Origin: Xanthocytophaga flava
GTDB lineage: Bacteria; Bacteroidota; Bacteroidia; Cytophagales; 172606-1
NCBI GenBank assembly: GCA_030068525.1
Contig: JASJOS010000012.1
Span: 124,001-188,000, forward strand
Direction of reading: 5' to 3'
Length of the DNA stretch: 64,000 bases
Both the position numbers and the translations under genes were made by a program. Positions 49,458-59,540 of this stretch are shown here, piece after piece (position 1 is the stretch's first letter; each line of letters begins with the position of its first letter). The notes beneath the pieces are model-generated. The model searched no databases. It saw nothing but the letters and a program-made list of their open reading frames with translations, and was not told the DNA's origin.

Positions 49458-51140
49458 TCACTCCAGTATTACTTTTCGGGTTACCACTTTATTCTCGCTT
49501 ACAAGTTGAATAATATAAAGTCCTGAAGCCAGATTTAACTCTGAAAATGTAATAACACCTCCTTCTATTTTTTTACTTTTGGCAATACTTCCTTTTGAAT
49601 CAATAAGGTTTAGCCGGGCATACATTCCTACCTCTTTCTCGCCCAAAACTACACTAAAACCCTTGTTTCTGGCAGTTGGATTTGGATATACAGAAATATC
49701 ATCATCAGAATTCACCTCCTCAAAAGCCAGTCGGGAATTGGATGCAGTAGTAATAGTCCACTTCTGACAAGTACAGCCATTGTAATCCCATAATCCCAGT
49801 TGTGTTCCTGCTATTGTAGATGCACCAGGTACCTCTACTACTTTCTCGGAATTAACCGGATTGAAAATGTGGCTTCCATCTGCAGTCCGAAAGACTCTAA
49901 ACTTTTGGCAATCATTATTCAGCGCACTATAGAGCTGAAGTTTGGTTCCGTTTGCACTTCCACAATTGATTATATCCACTACATTGCCAGTAGACATAGC
50001 TGTCCTGATCTGATACGACCCATTTCCTGTTGTAGTAAATATCCATTTCTGACAAGTTAAGGAGGAAGCTGTTCCCTGAGCTACGGCCTGCCCTGTCACT
50101 CCTGTGCACCCCCAGGCATCCCAGTTCATTCCGCTATTGACGTTTTTAATGGTATAGGTTCCGGCTGCAATCCAGTCACGGGTCAGAAAAGGCCAGTTAC
50201 TGCTAAAGCCCATATTGATAATATCTAGCTTAGGTGCACCATTATCATTTCCATCATAAAAATGAATGGAAACAAAGTTGGAACCTGCCTGTCGTAATAA
50301 CCCAACATGTCCAGGTCCAATAAAACGGCCTGAAGAACCGAGTAATGTTGAGCCTCCCCCACTTTTCAGATCTGTACCATTTTTGTCAACAAACGGTCCG
50401 GTAGGACTGGTAGATCTTCCTACAATAATATAATAGGTACTACTGGTACCATTGCAACAGGAACCTCTATTTACAAACAGGTAATAATAACTTCCTTCTT
50501 TGATCAGGCAAGCGCCTTCCCAGTCTGCGCCACTTCCACCCGCCACGCGGACAGGAGTAGATCCTGACTTTACCTTTCCTGTAGAAGGATCAAGCTGTAC
50601 TACAGCAATACCAGCCGACCAGGAACCGTAAGCCATGTACACATTACTGCCATCTACCAAAATAGAAGGGTCAATGGCATTAAAGTTCGAAGTAGTTTGT
50701 GACTGAACAACCATCCCCTGATCAGTCCACGGACCAGTCGGAGTAGCTGCAGTGGCTACCCCAATAGCAGACACAGGCGATCCAAATGTGGAACAGGAAT
50801 AGTAGAGATAGTATTTACCTCCAAAGTAGGCTATATCCGGAGCCCAGTAGGTATCATTATTATTCTTAAAATTGGGTACAGTCGTGTCTATCCAGGATGG
50901 ACGTGTTGGCATAGCCACAGATGCATCCGTCCAGGTAATCAGGTCTGTTGAGTAGCGTGACGGAATTTTACTTCCTGTCATAAATATCCAATACGTACTT
51001 CCACTTTTGACAATTGTACTGGGATCATGTATACCTATAGATCCTTTCAGCAACTGTGCAGAGGCAGTGTGTACATGTACTAAGGTTATTAAGATAAGGC
51101 TAACACTCAATAAGGTGTTAAAAAAGTATTTGTGTGACAT
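49458..51140 (-). CDS. GH43 endo-arabinanase with ricin-type lectin domain and T9SS type A tag
   Basis: A 560-residue secreted protein (signal peptide ending VHTASAQ). Residues about 30-330 form a GH43 five-bladed propeller: catalytic Asp in 'GIHDPSTI', 'YWAPDIAYFGGKYYLYYS', second Asp in 'NAIDPSIL', acid Glu in 'ADWEGACLI', and 'GPGHVGLL', all as in endo-1,5-alpha-L-arabinanases. Residues about 335-460 are a ricin-type beta-trefoil with repeated QxW-type units ('SLTCQKWIF', 'CTCQKWTI'). The last 75 residues are the type A sorting domain ('SVYPNPTARNKGFSVVL', 'ASGLYIIQLVSENKVVTRKVIL'), directing export by the type IX secretion system. It thus acts outside the cell on arabinan. Confidence 0.93.
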   Translation of the reverse strand: MSHKYFFNTLLSVSLILITLVHVHTASAQLLKGSIGIHDPSTIVKSGSTYWIFMTGSKIPSRYSTDLITWTDASVAMPTRPSWIDTTVPNFKNNNDTYWAPDIAYFGGKYYLYYSCSTFGSPVSAIGVATAATPTGPWTDQGMVVQSQTTSNFNAIDPSILVDGSNVYMAYGSWSAGIAVVQLDPSTGKVKSGSTPVRVAGGSGADWEGACLIKEGSYYYLFVNRGSCCNGTSSTYYIIVGRSTSPTGPFVDKNGTDLKSGGGSTLLGSSGRFIGPGHVGLLRQAGSNFVSIHFYDGNDNGAPKLDIINMGFSSNWPFLTRDWIAAGTYTIKNVNSGMNWDAWGCTGVTGQAVAQGTASSLTCQKWIFTTTGNGSYQIRTAMSTGNVVDIINCGSANGTKLQLYSALNNDCQKFRVFRTADGSHIFNPVNSEKVVEVPGASTIAGTQLGLWDYNGCTCQKWTITTASNSRLAFEEVNSDDDISVYPNPTARNKGFSVVLGEKEVGMYARLNLIDSKGSIAKSKKIEGGVITFSELNLASGLYIIQLVSENKVVTRKVILE

Positions 51141-51193
51141 AGCACTTTACTCAATTGAAGTAAAACAGTAACCTACAGCGAGGTTTGCAGGAT

Positions 51194-51239
51194 GGAAATA
51201 AGGGAATAGATTGTTTGTCTCAACTATTCCCTTACTTCC
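51194..51239 (-). terminator. Hairpin between two GH43 genes
   Basis: GGAAATAAGGGAATAG pairs with CTATTCCCTTACTTCC with one mismatch. It lies 92 bp past the stop of the GH43 gene upstream and 53 bp before the start of the next. Confidence 0.65.
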
Positions 51240-51331
51240 TGTTTTGTATGGCAATGGATAGTATGCTAAAAACTTACTAACCCTTTCTTCCTTCATTTGT
51301 ATGAAGAAATCCAGGTAAGTATAACTCGTAT

Positions 51332-52807
51332 TTATAAGGTCTTCTTACCCCACACACCTAGTCCTTGTTTATTGATACCAGAAAAAACAATGGTTGGACG
51401 TTTATTTTCCCAATCCCATTCTCGCCAGATCAATAATTCCAGTTTCGCTTTTGTAGCTGCGTTAACAAGTTCCAGCGATTGCCCGGTTAATTTCCAATGC
51501 AAATCTTTCTGATTCTTCACATTTCCATTGGCCAATAATTCCACTAGTTTTGAGTTATTAAATAAGGTTGTATCATATTTCCATCCACCACGTATTTGTC
51601 CCTGCCAGAGTTGAGTCTTATCAGCGATTTCTGTTAACTCAATCTGTTCCCACTTTCCAATGAGTTCATTCTTTTCTATTTTACTTTGTGGCACATTTGC
51701 ATATCGTTCAGGGGAAACCATAGGCCATCCATCTTCTGTCCAGAACATTTTCCGCACATGCAATACCATCAGTTGATTGGTTGGTGCCAGACGCCCCTGG
51801 TGAAGCATGTAAAAGGCTCCGTTATCATTAATTACACTACAATGTCCTACTCCAGCCCAGCCTGCATGATTTTGAAAACGATAGGCATAGGTTAGGATAG
51901 GATAGTTATTGGTAGTGTCAGCCATATTTTTGCCATTCATATCAAAATAAGGCCCCTCCGGTTTATCGGCCCGTCCTACCCTTACATTATAATGAGTAAA
52001 TAAGGCATCATAGGAAACAAACAGGTAATACTTTTTAAACTGAGGATTGTATATCACTTCTGGCGCTTCCACAACCCGACTCTTCGCATCTGCCCTATTC
52101 ACAACTAAATATCCCTGATCACCTTCCATGACCGGAAGTCCGGTAACAGGATTGAGTTCGACACAGTATAGCCCACCAAAATAAGAACCATACAGCATCC
52201 ATTGTTTACCATTTACAACATCATTGACAATGGTTGGATCTATAGCATTCATCAGGCTTGTCGAATCTGTTTTTACCACATCTCCTGCCTGAGTCCAGGG
52301 GCCGATAGGTGATGTACTGGTAGCTAATCCGATATAAGAAGTCTTTTTTCCAAAAAGCGACACAGCATAGTACATCCGGAAAGTATTGCCTTGTTTCAAT
52401 ACATAAGGAGCCCAAACATTCTGAGGATCTTTACCTCCACTAACAGATCGTATATGCTGTACAGCCTCATCGGGTATCTTATCCAATGCCCATCCCAAAA
52501 ATTCCCAGTGTACCAGATCTTTGGAACGACGCACTTGAATATTTCCCTGCTTTACTTCCGGATTTTTTCGTTCAGCATTTCTGGGAAAATAAATAGCATC
52601 CGTAGAGTATACATAATAGTACTCTCCCACTTTGATACAGGAAGGATCATGGACATTATACCCTGCCCATTCTTTATAATGATCCAATCCGGCAATGTCT
52701 GTATAATCGTCTTTTATCTGAGGATCTAAGGTTTGTGTTTGTGCAAAGCCTCTCATGAAAGATCTCACTAACCAGAATAAAAATGCAATTCGAATTTTTA
52801 AAGTCAT
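51332..52807 (-). CDS. GH43 arabinanase-like enzyme (secreted)
   Basis: About 491 residues from ATG 52807; an in-frame ATG at 52879 lies within the preceding gene and gives no signal sequence. From 52807 a signal peptide follows (MTLKIRIAFLFWLVRSFMRGFAQ). The GH43 propeller spans about 45-385: 'YNVHDPSCIKVGEYYYVYSTDA' (Asp), 'NAIDPTIVNDV' (Asp), 'SRVVEAPEVIYNPQFKKYYLF' (Glu), 'GHCSVI'. The end is a small beta domain typical of this subfamily ('LIGKWEQIELTEIADKTQLW'). It is closely like the preceding enzyme (52845-54320), sharing 'APYVLK', 'LHVRKMFWTEDGWP' and 'VSPERYA'. Probably endo-1,5-arabinanase or arabinofuranosidase on the cell surface or in the periplasm. Confidence 0.9.
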   Translation of the reverse strand: MTLKIRIAFLFWLVRSFMRGFAQTQTLDPQIKDDYTDIAGLDHYKEWAGYNVHDPSCIKVGEYYYVYSTDAIYFPRNAERKNPEVKQGNIQVRRSKDLVHWEFLGWALDKIPDEAVQHIRSVSGGKDPQNVWAPYVLKQGNTFRMYYAVSLFGKKTSYIGLATSTSPIGPWTQAGDVVKTDSTSLMNAIDPTIVNDVVNGKQWMLYGSYFGGLYCVELNPVTGLPVMEGDQGYLVVNRADAKSRVVEAPEVIYNPQFKKYYLFVSYDALFTHYNVRVGRADKPEGPYFDMNGKNMADTTNNYPILTYAYRFQNHAGWAGVGHCSVINDNGAFYMLHQGRLAPTNQLMVLHVRKMFWTEDGWPMVSPERYANVPQSKIEKNELIGKWEQIELTEIADKTQLWQGQIRGGWKYDTTLFNNSKLVELLANGNVKNQKDLHWKLTGQSLELVNAATKAKLELLIWREWDWENKRPTIVFSGINKQGLGVWGKKTL

Positions 52808-52825
52808 TTTAGGTAGAAGATTAAT

Positions 52826-52865
52826 GCAATCTGGAGAAAGAATTTTACTTCTTTCCCCAGATTGC
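52826..52865 (-). terminator. Hairpin overlapping the end of the lipoprotein GH43 gene
   Basis: GCAATCTGGAGAAAGAA (52826-52842) pairs with TTCTTTCCCCAGATTGC (52849-52865) with one mismatch. The stop codon of the upstream GH43 gene (52845-52847) lies in the loop, and the next gene starts at 52807. Confidence 0.7.
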
Positions 52866-54320
52866 TTTTCCATTGGCATCTAGTCCGGTAAATACGAGGC
52901 AAGCTTTTTTGTTTTCCCAATCCCTTCCACGCTCTACATATACTTTGGTAGTTACACTATTCTGAGTTAGTGAAAGCCAGGGAGCTGTGTATGCCCATTT
53001 GTTATCAGAAGCATCATTAATGGTACCATCGGCATTTAATTTTACTAAAACAGAAGTCTGAAAATCTGGAGATACCTGTTCAGCTGAATAACCAGGAACA
53101 ACCTGATAATTTAACGTAATCTGCTCCCATTCTCCTGCTAATTCTGAATTAGCAATGGTTGTCTGTTCAGTAGCAGCATACCGTTCAGGAGAAACCACAG
53201 GCCAGCCATCTTCTGTCCAGAACATTTTCCGCACATGCAGCACCATAAAGTATTTATCAATGCCGGGTCGTCCCTGATGTGCCATATAAAACTGATCACC
53301 AGTTTGAAAAACGGAACAATGGGAAGTTCCCTGCCAGCCACTATGTCCATTGAACTTATAGGGAGCTACAATCATTGGGATATTATCCTGTTCCAGATTC
53401 ATGTCATTGCCATTGAAATCAAGGAAAGGACCTTCAGGAGAATCTGATCGACCGACTCGTACATTATACTTGGTTTCCAGCCAGTCGTATGCGATAAACA
53501 AATAATATTTTTTGAAGGTACTGTTATAAATAATCTCAGGCCCTTCAATATTTCCATTCACCACTCCTCCTGTAAAACCACGTTGAGCCACTCGGGTACC
53601 TTTCGAACTCGTGTTGGCCGCTAATCCTGTTGTGGCATTGAGTTTCAGGATATAAATACCATCCCAGGCGGATCCATAATACATCCAGTGTTGCCCCTGC
53701 TGATCAATTAGTACAGTGGGGTCAATCGCATTAGTTTGTATAGTAGTAGTGTTCAGTGATGTTACAACCAATCCCTTTTCCGTCCATGGTCCTGTAGGCG
53801 ATGTAGCGGTTGCCAGACCAATCACACTCAATCTGGGAACAGCAGAGGAAAGAGAGTAATACAATCTGAATTCGCTGCCCACTTTTATAATATAGGGAGC
53901 CCAGAGAGATTGAAAAGGCGTTCCTCCGTTCTGCGTGATAAAAGCAGATCCTTTAGCAGGTAATCCATCAAACACCCAGCCTACAAACTGCCAGTCAACC
54001 AAATCCTTCGAACGTCTGACCTGAATTCCAGCAGGAACAGTGATGCCATATCCTGCGTCTGTACTATAACAGTAATAATAATCACCTTCTTTTATAATGG
54101 ATGGATCATGCGTATTGTATGGTCCCCACTTATATCGGTATTCATAGGCAGATATACTGGCATAGGTATCTGTAAGCTGGTCTATATTAAAGACTGGGTT
54201 GGTTGTAGTTGTAGTATCTTTGCCACCAGGCGTTACGTCGGCTTCTTTTTTACAGGAATACAAACAACTATAAACCAAAAGCCATACAAGCAGAAGCTGC
54301 TTTGGTAGTATATTTTTCAT
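52845..54320 (-). CDS. Surface lipoprotein GH43 endo-arabinanase-like enzyme
   Basis: A 491-residue lipoprotein: the signal (MKNILPKQLLLVWLLVYSCLYSC) ends in a lipobox LYSC, and a Lys/Glu/Asp-containing sequence follows, consistent with surface anchoring. GH43 propeller about 55-390: 'YNTHDPSIIKEGDYYYCYSTDA' (Asp), 'TNAIDPTVLIDQ' (Asp), 'GNIEGPEIIYNSTFKKYYLFI' (Glu) and 'GTSHCSVF'; then the lipocalin-like small domain 'LAGEWEQITLNYQVV'. It follows susD directly after a hairpin, the place where a surface endo-enzyme that makes the oligosaccharides for SusCD usually lies. B. theta arabinan-locus GH43 endo-arabinanases have the same layout. Confidence 0.92.
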   Translation of the reverse strand: MKNILPKQLLLVWLLVYSCLYSCKKEADVTPGGKDTTTTTNPVFNIDQLTDTYASISAYEYRYKWGPYNTHDPSIIKEGDYYYCYSTDAGYGITVPAGIQVRRSKDLVDWQFVGWVFDGLPAKGSAFITQNGGTPFQSLWAPYIIKVGSEFRLYYSLSSAVPRLSVIGLATATSPTGPWTEKGLVVTSLNTTTIQTNAIDPTVLIDQQGQHWMYYGSAWDGIYILKLNATTGLAANTSSKGTRVAQRGFTGGVVNGNIEGPEIIYNSTFKKYYLFIAYDWLETKYNVRVGRSDSPEGPFLDFNGNDMNLEQDNIPMIVAPYKFNGHSGWQGTSHCSVFQTGDQFYMAHQGRPGIDKYFMVLHVRKMFWTEDGWPVVSPERYAATEQTTIANSELAGEWEQITLNYQVVPGYSAEQVSPDFQTSVLVKLNADGTINDASDNKWAYTAPWLSLTQNSVTTKVYVERGRDWENKKACLVFTGLDANGKAIWGKK

Positions 54321-54429
54321 ACGCTTTGAATAGGTTTATGCAGGATAGCTGATTAGCTGGTTTATCAATTCAATAAGTATTGAAAGAAGAAGCAAAGAAC
54401 CACCTCTCCTTTCTGAGTGGAAGGACAAT

Positions 54430-54461
54430 CTGACCAGAGTACAAGTACATACTCTGGTCAG
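54430..54461 (-). terminator. Hairpin after susD
   Basis: CTGACCAGAGTA (54430-54441) pairs perfectly with TACTCTGGTCAG (54450-54461), 25 bp past the susD stop. It has no T-tract and may attenuate rather than end the transcript before the GH43 genes. Confidence 0.7.
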
Positions 54462-54485
54462 GAGCTAAATTTTAAAAGACAGATC

Positions 54486-56036
54486 TTAATTTGCAGGATT
54501 AGGCAATAGGTTTTTATTCACATCCAGCTCTGTTTGAGGAATAGGCAAGTATTCATTACCAGCTGTCCATGTATTAAAATCCGGATCATGAGTTTTTAAC
54601 ATAGCCAGTTTGTCTGCATCATACAACCATCCCCAACGAATGATATCATTGATACGTTGTCCTTCACTGGCAAACTCAAGTGCTCTCTCATGTGCAATCT
54701 GATCTCTCATCTGAGTTTGTGCCAGATTAGGTTTTGAAGCAACCAGATCAGGTAGATTTGCTCTGTCTCTTACTTGCTGAATATATGGATAAGCAGCAGC
54801 AGTTTGGCCTAACTCGTTCAAAGCTTCTGCATACATCAGAAGAATATCTGCATAACGTAGTACACGATAGTTGATGCCTGAATTCAAATCATACTCATTA
54901 GCCACCCCCAATCCATCATTGGTATATTTTCTTGGGTAAATTTTATTGGTAGCATAGGGCCATGGATTTCCATATACAGTGGTAGAATTGTCATCTGGCT
55001 CATAAGAAGCAATAGTTGCCAGTAACCTTGGATCAGTTTTACCATCCTTAGTCTTTTCCTGTTTGTATTCGTTGTAAATCCAGGTGGTGGGTAAAAAGTC
55101 AGACCAACCATAGCCATCCGCACCATAGGTACAAGCCTGTCCGGAAACCTGTTTCCAGCTGGAGGTTGGATCTCCACCCCAATTTGGCACTGAGCCTCCT
55201 ACCTCATTCGGACCAGCAAACTGAACTTCAAATAATGACTCAGAGTTGTTTTCATTGCTGGCAGTGAAATTATCTCTATAATTAGAGACCAGACTATAAA
55301 TATTTAATTCAGGTCCATTAATTAGCAGATTAAACTGATCAGCAGCATTCTGCCATTGTTTTCTGTATAAATAGGCCTTTCCAAGCATGCCAGTGGCAGC
55401 ACCTTTTGTAGCGCGGCCAATCTGGCCGGCATCTACTCCAGAAACATTACCATAAGACACTGGCAATCTATCTTTTGCATTCTGAAAATCAGAAAATATC
55501 TGAGCCCATATTTCCTCTTCGGTAGCAGATGCAGGATAATAATCGGTTGAACTCTTAGGTGTAGAAGTAATAATAGGCACCACTTTGTATGTATTAGCCA
55601 GATTAAAATAAGCCAGTCCACGTAAAAAATAAGCTTGCCCCAGAATACGCTTTTTAAGATCTTCATCCATAGTTATTCCAGGTACATTTTCAAGTACCTG
55701 GTTAGCTCTCCAGATTAGCTGATACCATGCACCCCATACCCATTGTACAGGTGCGGAAGTTGTAGGAATCGTAAAGTTAGAAACCTGAACATAATCAACC
55801 CATGGGCTATCTCCACTCATATCATCTCCACGGGCATCTGAAAGTGCAGGTGTCATACGCATATAGCTACCATCAATAATCATACTGTTATAGATAGCAT
55901 CACAACCAGCTATTGCTTGACTTTCAGTTTGCCAGAATGTTCCGGTTGTCTGGCTATTGGGATTGGTCAAATCTAACCGATCATTACAACCCATCATTAC
56001 CAACAAAAGCAACAAAGAATATTTTATCTTATTCAT
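54486..56036 (-). CDS. susD: SusD-family outer-membrane glycan-binding lipoprotein
   Basis: A 516-residue SusD/RagB protein. The signal peptide MNKIKYSLLLLLVMMGC ends in a lipobox, followed by 'NDRLDLTNPNSQTTGTFWQTESQAIAGCDAIYNSM' in pieces. The helical repeats contain 'AYFLRGLAYFNLANTYKVVPIIT', and the C-terminal half has the SusD 'YRVLRYADILLMYAEALNELGQT' segment. SusD binds the glycan as a lid over SusC at the cell surface. It follows susC by 38 bp. The position before three GH43 genes indicates arabinan or arabino-oligosaccharide as ligand. Confidence 0.95.
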   Translation of the reverse strand: MNKIKYSLLLLLVMMGCNDRLDLTNPNSQTTGTFWQTESQAIAGCDAIYNSMIIDGSYMRMTPALSDARGDDMSGDSPWVDYVQVSNFTIPTTSAPVQWVWGAWYQLIWRANQVLENVPGITMDEDLKKRILGQAYFLRGLAYFNLANTYKVVPIITSTPKSSTDYYPASATEEEIWAQIFSDFQNAKDRLPVSYGNVSGVDAGQIGRATKGAATGMLGKAYLYRKQWQNAADQFNLLINGPELNIYSLVSNYRDNFTASNENNSESLFEVQFAGPNEVGGSVPNWGGDPTSSWKQVSGQACTYGADGYGWSDFLPTTWIYNEYKQEKTKDGKTDPRLLATIASYEPDDNSTTVYGNPWPYATNKIYPRKYTNDGLGVANEYDLNSGINYRVLRYADILLMYAEALNELGQTAAAYPYIQQVRDRANLPDLVASKPNLAQTQMRDQIAHERALEFASEGQRINDIIRWGWLYDADKLAMLKTHDPDFNTWTAGNEYLPIPQTELDVNKNLLPNPAN

Positions 56037-56074
56037 ATGATTTCCAATAAAGAATGAATAGTATGAAGATCAAA

Positions 56075-59000
56075 TTAAAAACCTACTTGCACTCCAAGCA
56101 TAAGAGTTCTAGGTTTTGGAAAAGAACCATAATCAAATCCAGGATTCCACGTTCCGGCAGTAAAGTCAGGATTGTATCCTTTATATGCCTGAAAAGTGTA
56201 TAGATTCTGTCCTGTAAGATATACCCGGGCATTAGTGATACCCTTTATCAGATTATCAGGAAGCTTGTAGCCTAAAGATACCGTATTGATACGTAGATAA
56301 GTACCATTCTGTAACCAACCTTTTCGGTCAGAATCTCTCTGGTTATTATTTGGATCTCCAGCAACTAAACGAGGATATTCATTATTTGGATTAGATGCGG
56401 TCCAACGGTTTACGGCATCTTCATGGTAGTTTATATAATCAGTGGTATGCATCAAATCACGATACAAACGACTATTAATCAGGTTACCGCCACTTCCAGA
56501 AGCAAAGAGTGACAAATCAAAGTTTTTATAACGGGCATTAAAGTTAAATCCATAATAAATATGAGGTAATGCACTTCCCAAATATGTTCTATCATTTTCA
56601 TCTATTACTCCATCGTTATTCAGATCCTTATATTTCAGATCTCCAGGTGCAGTACCTGCCTCTTGTCTGGCATGATTAGTCACGTCATCCTGATTCTGGA
56701 AAATACCTTCTACTTGATACCCAAAGTGCTTTCCAACTTCCCCTCCTACCTGTGTTTTAGAACCCACGCCATAGACAGGTTCATTATTTCCACCCAGAGC
56801 TAACACTTTATTTTTCAATGTATAGGCATTGGCAGAAACATCAAATGTGAATTCACCTGATGTTTTATGATAGGTTAAAGCGAATTCTAATCCTGAATTC
56901 TGTAGACTCCCTGCATTAACAGTTGGGGTGTTATTGGCTCCCGTAGAAGCAGGAATAGGTACGCCTACCAACAAATCTGTCGTTTTGTTTCGATAGTATT
57001 CTACCGTCAGATCAAATTTGCCGTTTAGAAAAACAGCATCCAATCCGATGTTACTGGAAGTTTTGGTTTCCCATTTAATTGTTTCAGAAACCAATTGTGT
57101 CTGAGTAGCTCCTGTTGTTTTAGTGCCACCGAAGTTATAAACCACATTGGAATTGATACTACTTGCATATAAGTATTCACCAATATTTTGATTTCCTAGC
57201 TGGCCATAACTACCTCTCAGTTTTAATTCTGAAATAAATGACAGATTAAGATTCTGGAAGAACTTCTCATTATGCAACTTCCAAGCTAAAGCAACCGAAG
57301 GAAAATTTCCGTATCTATATGCAGGAGCAAAACGGGAAGAACCATCTCTACGAATAGTAGCTGTTAGTAAATACCGATCATCATAACCATAGTTCAATCT
57401 ACCCAAAAAAGAATACAAAGTATTCTGTGACATGTATTCAGCTACTGTTTGAGTTGTTCCATTAGACAGAGAAGGGAAGTAAGGTTCGGTGAATCCTTCT
57501 GCATGACCGTTTCTGTATAAGTAATCTCCTTTCTGGAACATTTGCCCAGCTAAAACAGCTATCGAATGTTTGCCAAAATTTTTCTCATAATTTAATGTAT
57601 TCTCTACCAAACCTGTTGTGAAAATACGAGAGCCATCATCCATTTTGGCCACTGCTGACTGAAAGAAATAGCCTAAGTCAAAAGTTGGTTGAAATATATA
57701 ATCACGTGTAATAGTACGATCATAGCTCAGATTCAGCTTATATTTTAAACTATGACCATTGTTTTTCAGGAGCTTCACTTCTGAGTAGACATTAGCAAAT
57801 GTCCGGTCTACATCCACAAAGTTGTTAACTAACTTATTTAAGCCTATCACGTTCAAAGAAATTGCTTTCTCAACAATGGAGGAGGTTCCCCCATATCCAC
57901 CCTTACGATTGGAATCATACACAGGCATTGTTGGGATCGCAATTACCAAATCACCAATCAAAGGAGGACGGCCACCTGCTAAAAAATTAGCAGAATTTGT
58001 CAGTGCATTTTCATGAGAATGGGTGTAATATAACGACTCACCAATTTTGAATATACCTTTTTCAGATTCTGAATTAGCACGAATAGAGTATCGATCATAG
58101 GTTGGGCCTTTTCCGACTAATGTTCCGTTACTCGAAAAATAATCTGCCGAAAAACTGTAAATGGTTGTTTTACTACCACCGGAAAAGTTCAGGCTGTGAT
58201 TCTGTCTAACACCTGTTTTCAAACCCTCCTTTTGCCAATCTGTATCAATATTGGAAATGTAGGCTGGATCATTCGGATTATTGCCTGGTGCTAAAGGTTG
58301 TCCTCCATTGGTTTGAGATTCATTGTTCAGCATTTGGTATTGTTCCCGTTGTGTCACCGGAACAATCTGCCATACTTTATCAAGACCAAAGTAACCACTG
58401 TATTCTACTTTTAATGGAGTATCTCTTTTTCCTCTTTTGGTTGTAATGATAACCACTCCATTAGCAGCCCGAGAACCGTATATAGCTCCGGCAGAGGCAT
58501 CTTTCAACACCTGAACAGACTCTACGTCATTTGGATTAAAATCCCTAGGTGATGTTCCTACAGGTACACCATCTATTACATATAGTGGTTCTGCATCACC
58601 AAAAGTACCAACACCCCGAATTCTGACACTTGGCGCTGCACCAGGCTGTCCATCACTACTAACTGCGACGCCTGGTGCACGTCCCTGAAGTAACTGAGCC
58701 ACATCATTGGTAGAGAACTTCTTTATTTCATCTGCTTTCACTACTGCGATGGAACCTGTCAGATCTGATTTCTTTTGTGTACCATATCCAATCACAACCA
58801 CTTCTGATAATGCCTTGATATCAGGCATCAATTGCACATCTATTTGCGTTCTGTTTCCAATAGTTACTTCTTCTGTTACATATCCAATAAAAGTAAATAC
58901 CAGCACAGCACTACCTGTATTATCAGGTACAGACATTGAATATTTTCCCTGAGCATCTGTAGTAGTACCTGTTGATGTACCTTTCAGTACTACACTGACT

Positions 59001-59446
59001 CCTGGTAATGCCTGGTTATTATCATCTACAACAGTTCCTGTAATGACGGTTGCCTCTGGTTTTGAGACTTTGTTACCAGTCTCTGTTTTTCTGGATTCGT
59101 TTTGAGAGGTTACATGAATATAAGTATTGACCTGTTTAAACTGAAAATTGGCACTTTTAGCCAGGCTATTCAGAATTTCTGTTAAGGTTTTATTTTCTGC
59201 ATTGACAGATACCAGTTGCTTAATATTCAGATACGCATCATTATACGTAAAGTGATAGCTGGTCTTATCTTCGATAATCCTAAATACCGCACCTAAGGTT
59301 GCATTTTCAACCTTTATTGTCAGTCGGGTATCATTTAAATCCTTACTCTGGGCTTGTAAGAGACCTAAAAACAAAAAAAACAGGGCAAAAAGACTCAGTA
59401 CCGACCCTTTTTGAGACAAGGGACGGGATATGATAAAACTTTTCAT
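56075..59446 (-). CDS. susC: SusC-family TonB-dependent transporter with N-terminal signalling (STN) domain
   Basis: A 1123-residue outer-membrane protein. After the signal peptide (ALFFLFLGLLQAQ), residues about 40-115 form the secretin/TonB short N-terminal (STN) domain ('LTIKVENATLGAVFRIIEDKTSYHF'), followed by a carboxypeptidase-like regulatory domain ('ITGTVVDDNNQALPGVSVVLKGT'), the SusC motif region 'LSEVVVIGYGTQKKSDLTGSI', the plug ('NDVAQLLQGRAPGVAV', 'LYVIDGVPVG', 'GAIYGSRAANGVVIITTKRGK') and a large beta-barrel ending in 'LMLGVQVGF'. The STN domain is what lets it signal to FecR. It should import arabino-oligosaccharides made by the surface GH43s. It follows fecR. Confidence 0.95.
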   Translation of the reverse strand: MKSFIISRPLSQKGSVLSLFALFFLFLGLLQAQSKDLNDTRLTIKVENATLGAVFRIIEDKTSYHFTYNDAYLNIKQLVSVNAENKTLTEILNSLAKSANFQFKQVNTYIHVTSQNESRKTETGNKVSKPEATVITGTVVDDNNQALPGVSVVLKGTSTGTTTDAQGKYSMSVPDNTGSAVLVFTFIGYVTEEVTIGNRTQIDVQLMPDIKALSEVVVIGYGTQKKSDLTGSIAVVKADEIKKFSTNDVAQLLQGRAPGVAVSSDGQPGAAPSVRIRGVGTFGDAEPLYVIDGVPVGTSPRDFNPNDVESVQVLKDASAGAIYGSRAANGVVIITTKRGKRDTPLKVEYSGYFGLDKVWQIVPVTQREQYQMLNNESQTNGGQPLAPGNNPNDPAYISNIDTDWQKEGLKTGVRQNHSLNFSGGSKTTIYSFSADYFSSNGTLVGKGPTYDRYSIRANSESEKGIFKIGESLYYTHSHENALTNSANFLAGGRPPLIGDLVIAIPTMPVYDSNRKGGYGGTSSIVEKAISLNVIGLNKLVNNFVDVDRTFANVYSEVKLLKNNGHSLKYKLNLSYDRTITRDYIFQPTFDLGYFFQSAVAKMDDGSRIFTTGLVENTLNYEKNFGKHSIAVLAGQMFQKGDYLYRNGHAEGFTEPYFPSLSNGTTQTVAEYMSQNTLYSFLGRLNYGYDDRYLLTATIRRDGSSRFAPAYRYGNFPSVALAWKLHNEKFFQNLNLSFISELKLRGSYGQLGNQNIGEYLYASSINSNVVYNFGGTKTTGATQTQLVSETIKWETKTSSNIGLDAVFLNGKFDLTVEYYRNKTTDLLVGVPIPASTGANNTPTVNAGSLQNSGLEFALTYHKTSGEFTFDVSANAYTLKNKVLALGGNNEPVYGVGSKTQVGGEVGKHFGYQVEGIFQNQDDVTNHARQEAGTAPGDLKYKDLNNDGVIDENDRTYLGSALPHIYYGFNFNARYKNFDLSLFASGSGGNLINSRLYRDLMHTTDYINYHEDAVNRWTASNPNNEYPRLVAGDPNNNQRDSDRKGWLQNGTYLRINTVSLGYKLPDNLIKGITNARVYLTGQNLYTFQAYKGYNPDFTAGTWNPGFDYGSFPKPRTLMLGVQVGF

Positions 59447-59540
59447 AAATTTGTTTTGAGTTTGGTTTACTGATAGGTAGATCTCACTTGACTTGTCATC
59501 TATAAATCAGACGCCAATCCTTTACAGATGACATACATCA

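Noticed and set aside
52808-52879. Longer start for the second GH43 gene (ATG 52879)
   Set aside because: The extra residues lie in the preceding gene and hairpin and would hide the clear signal peptide beginning at 52807.
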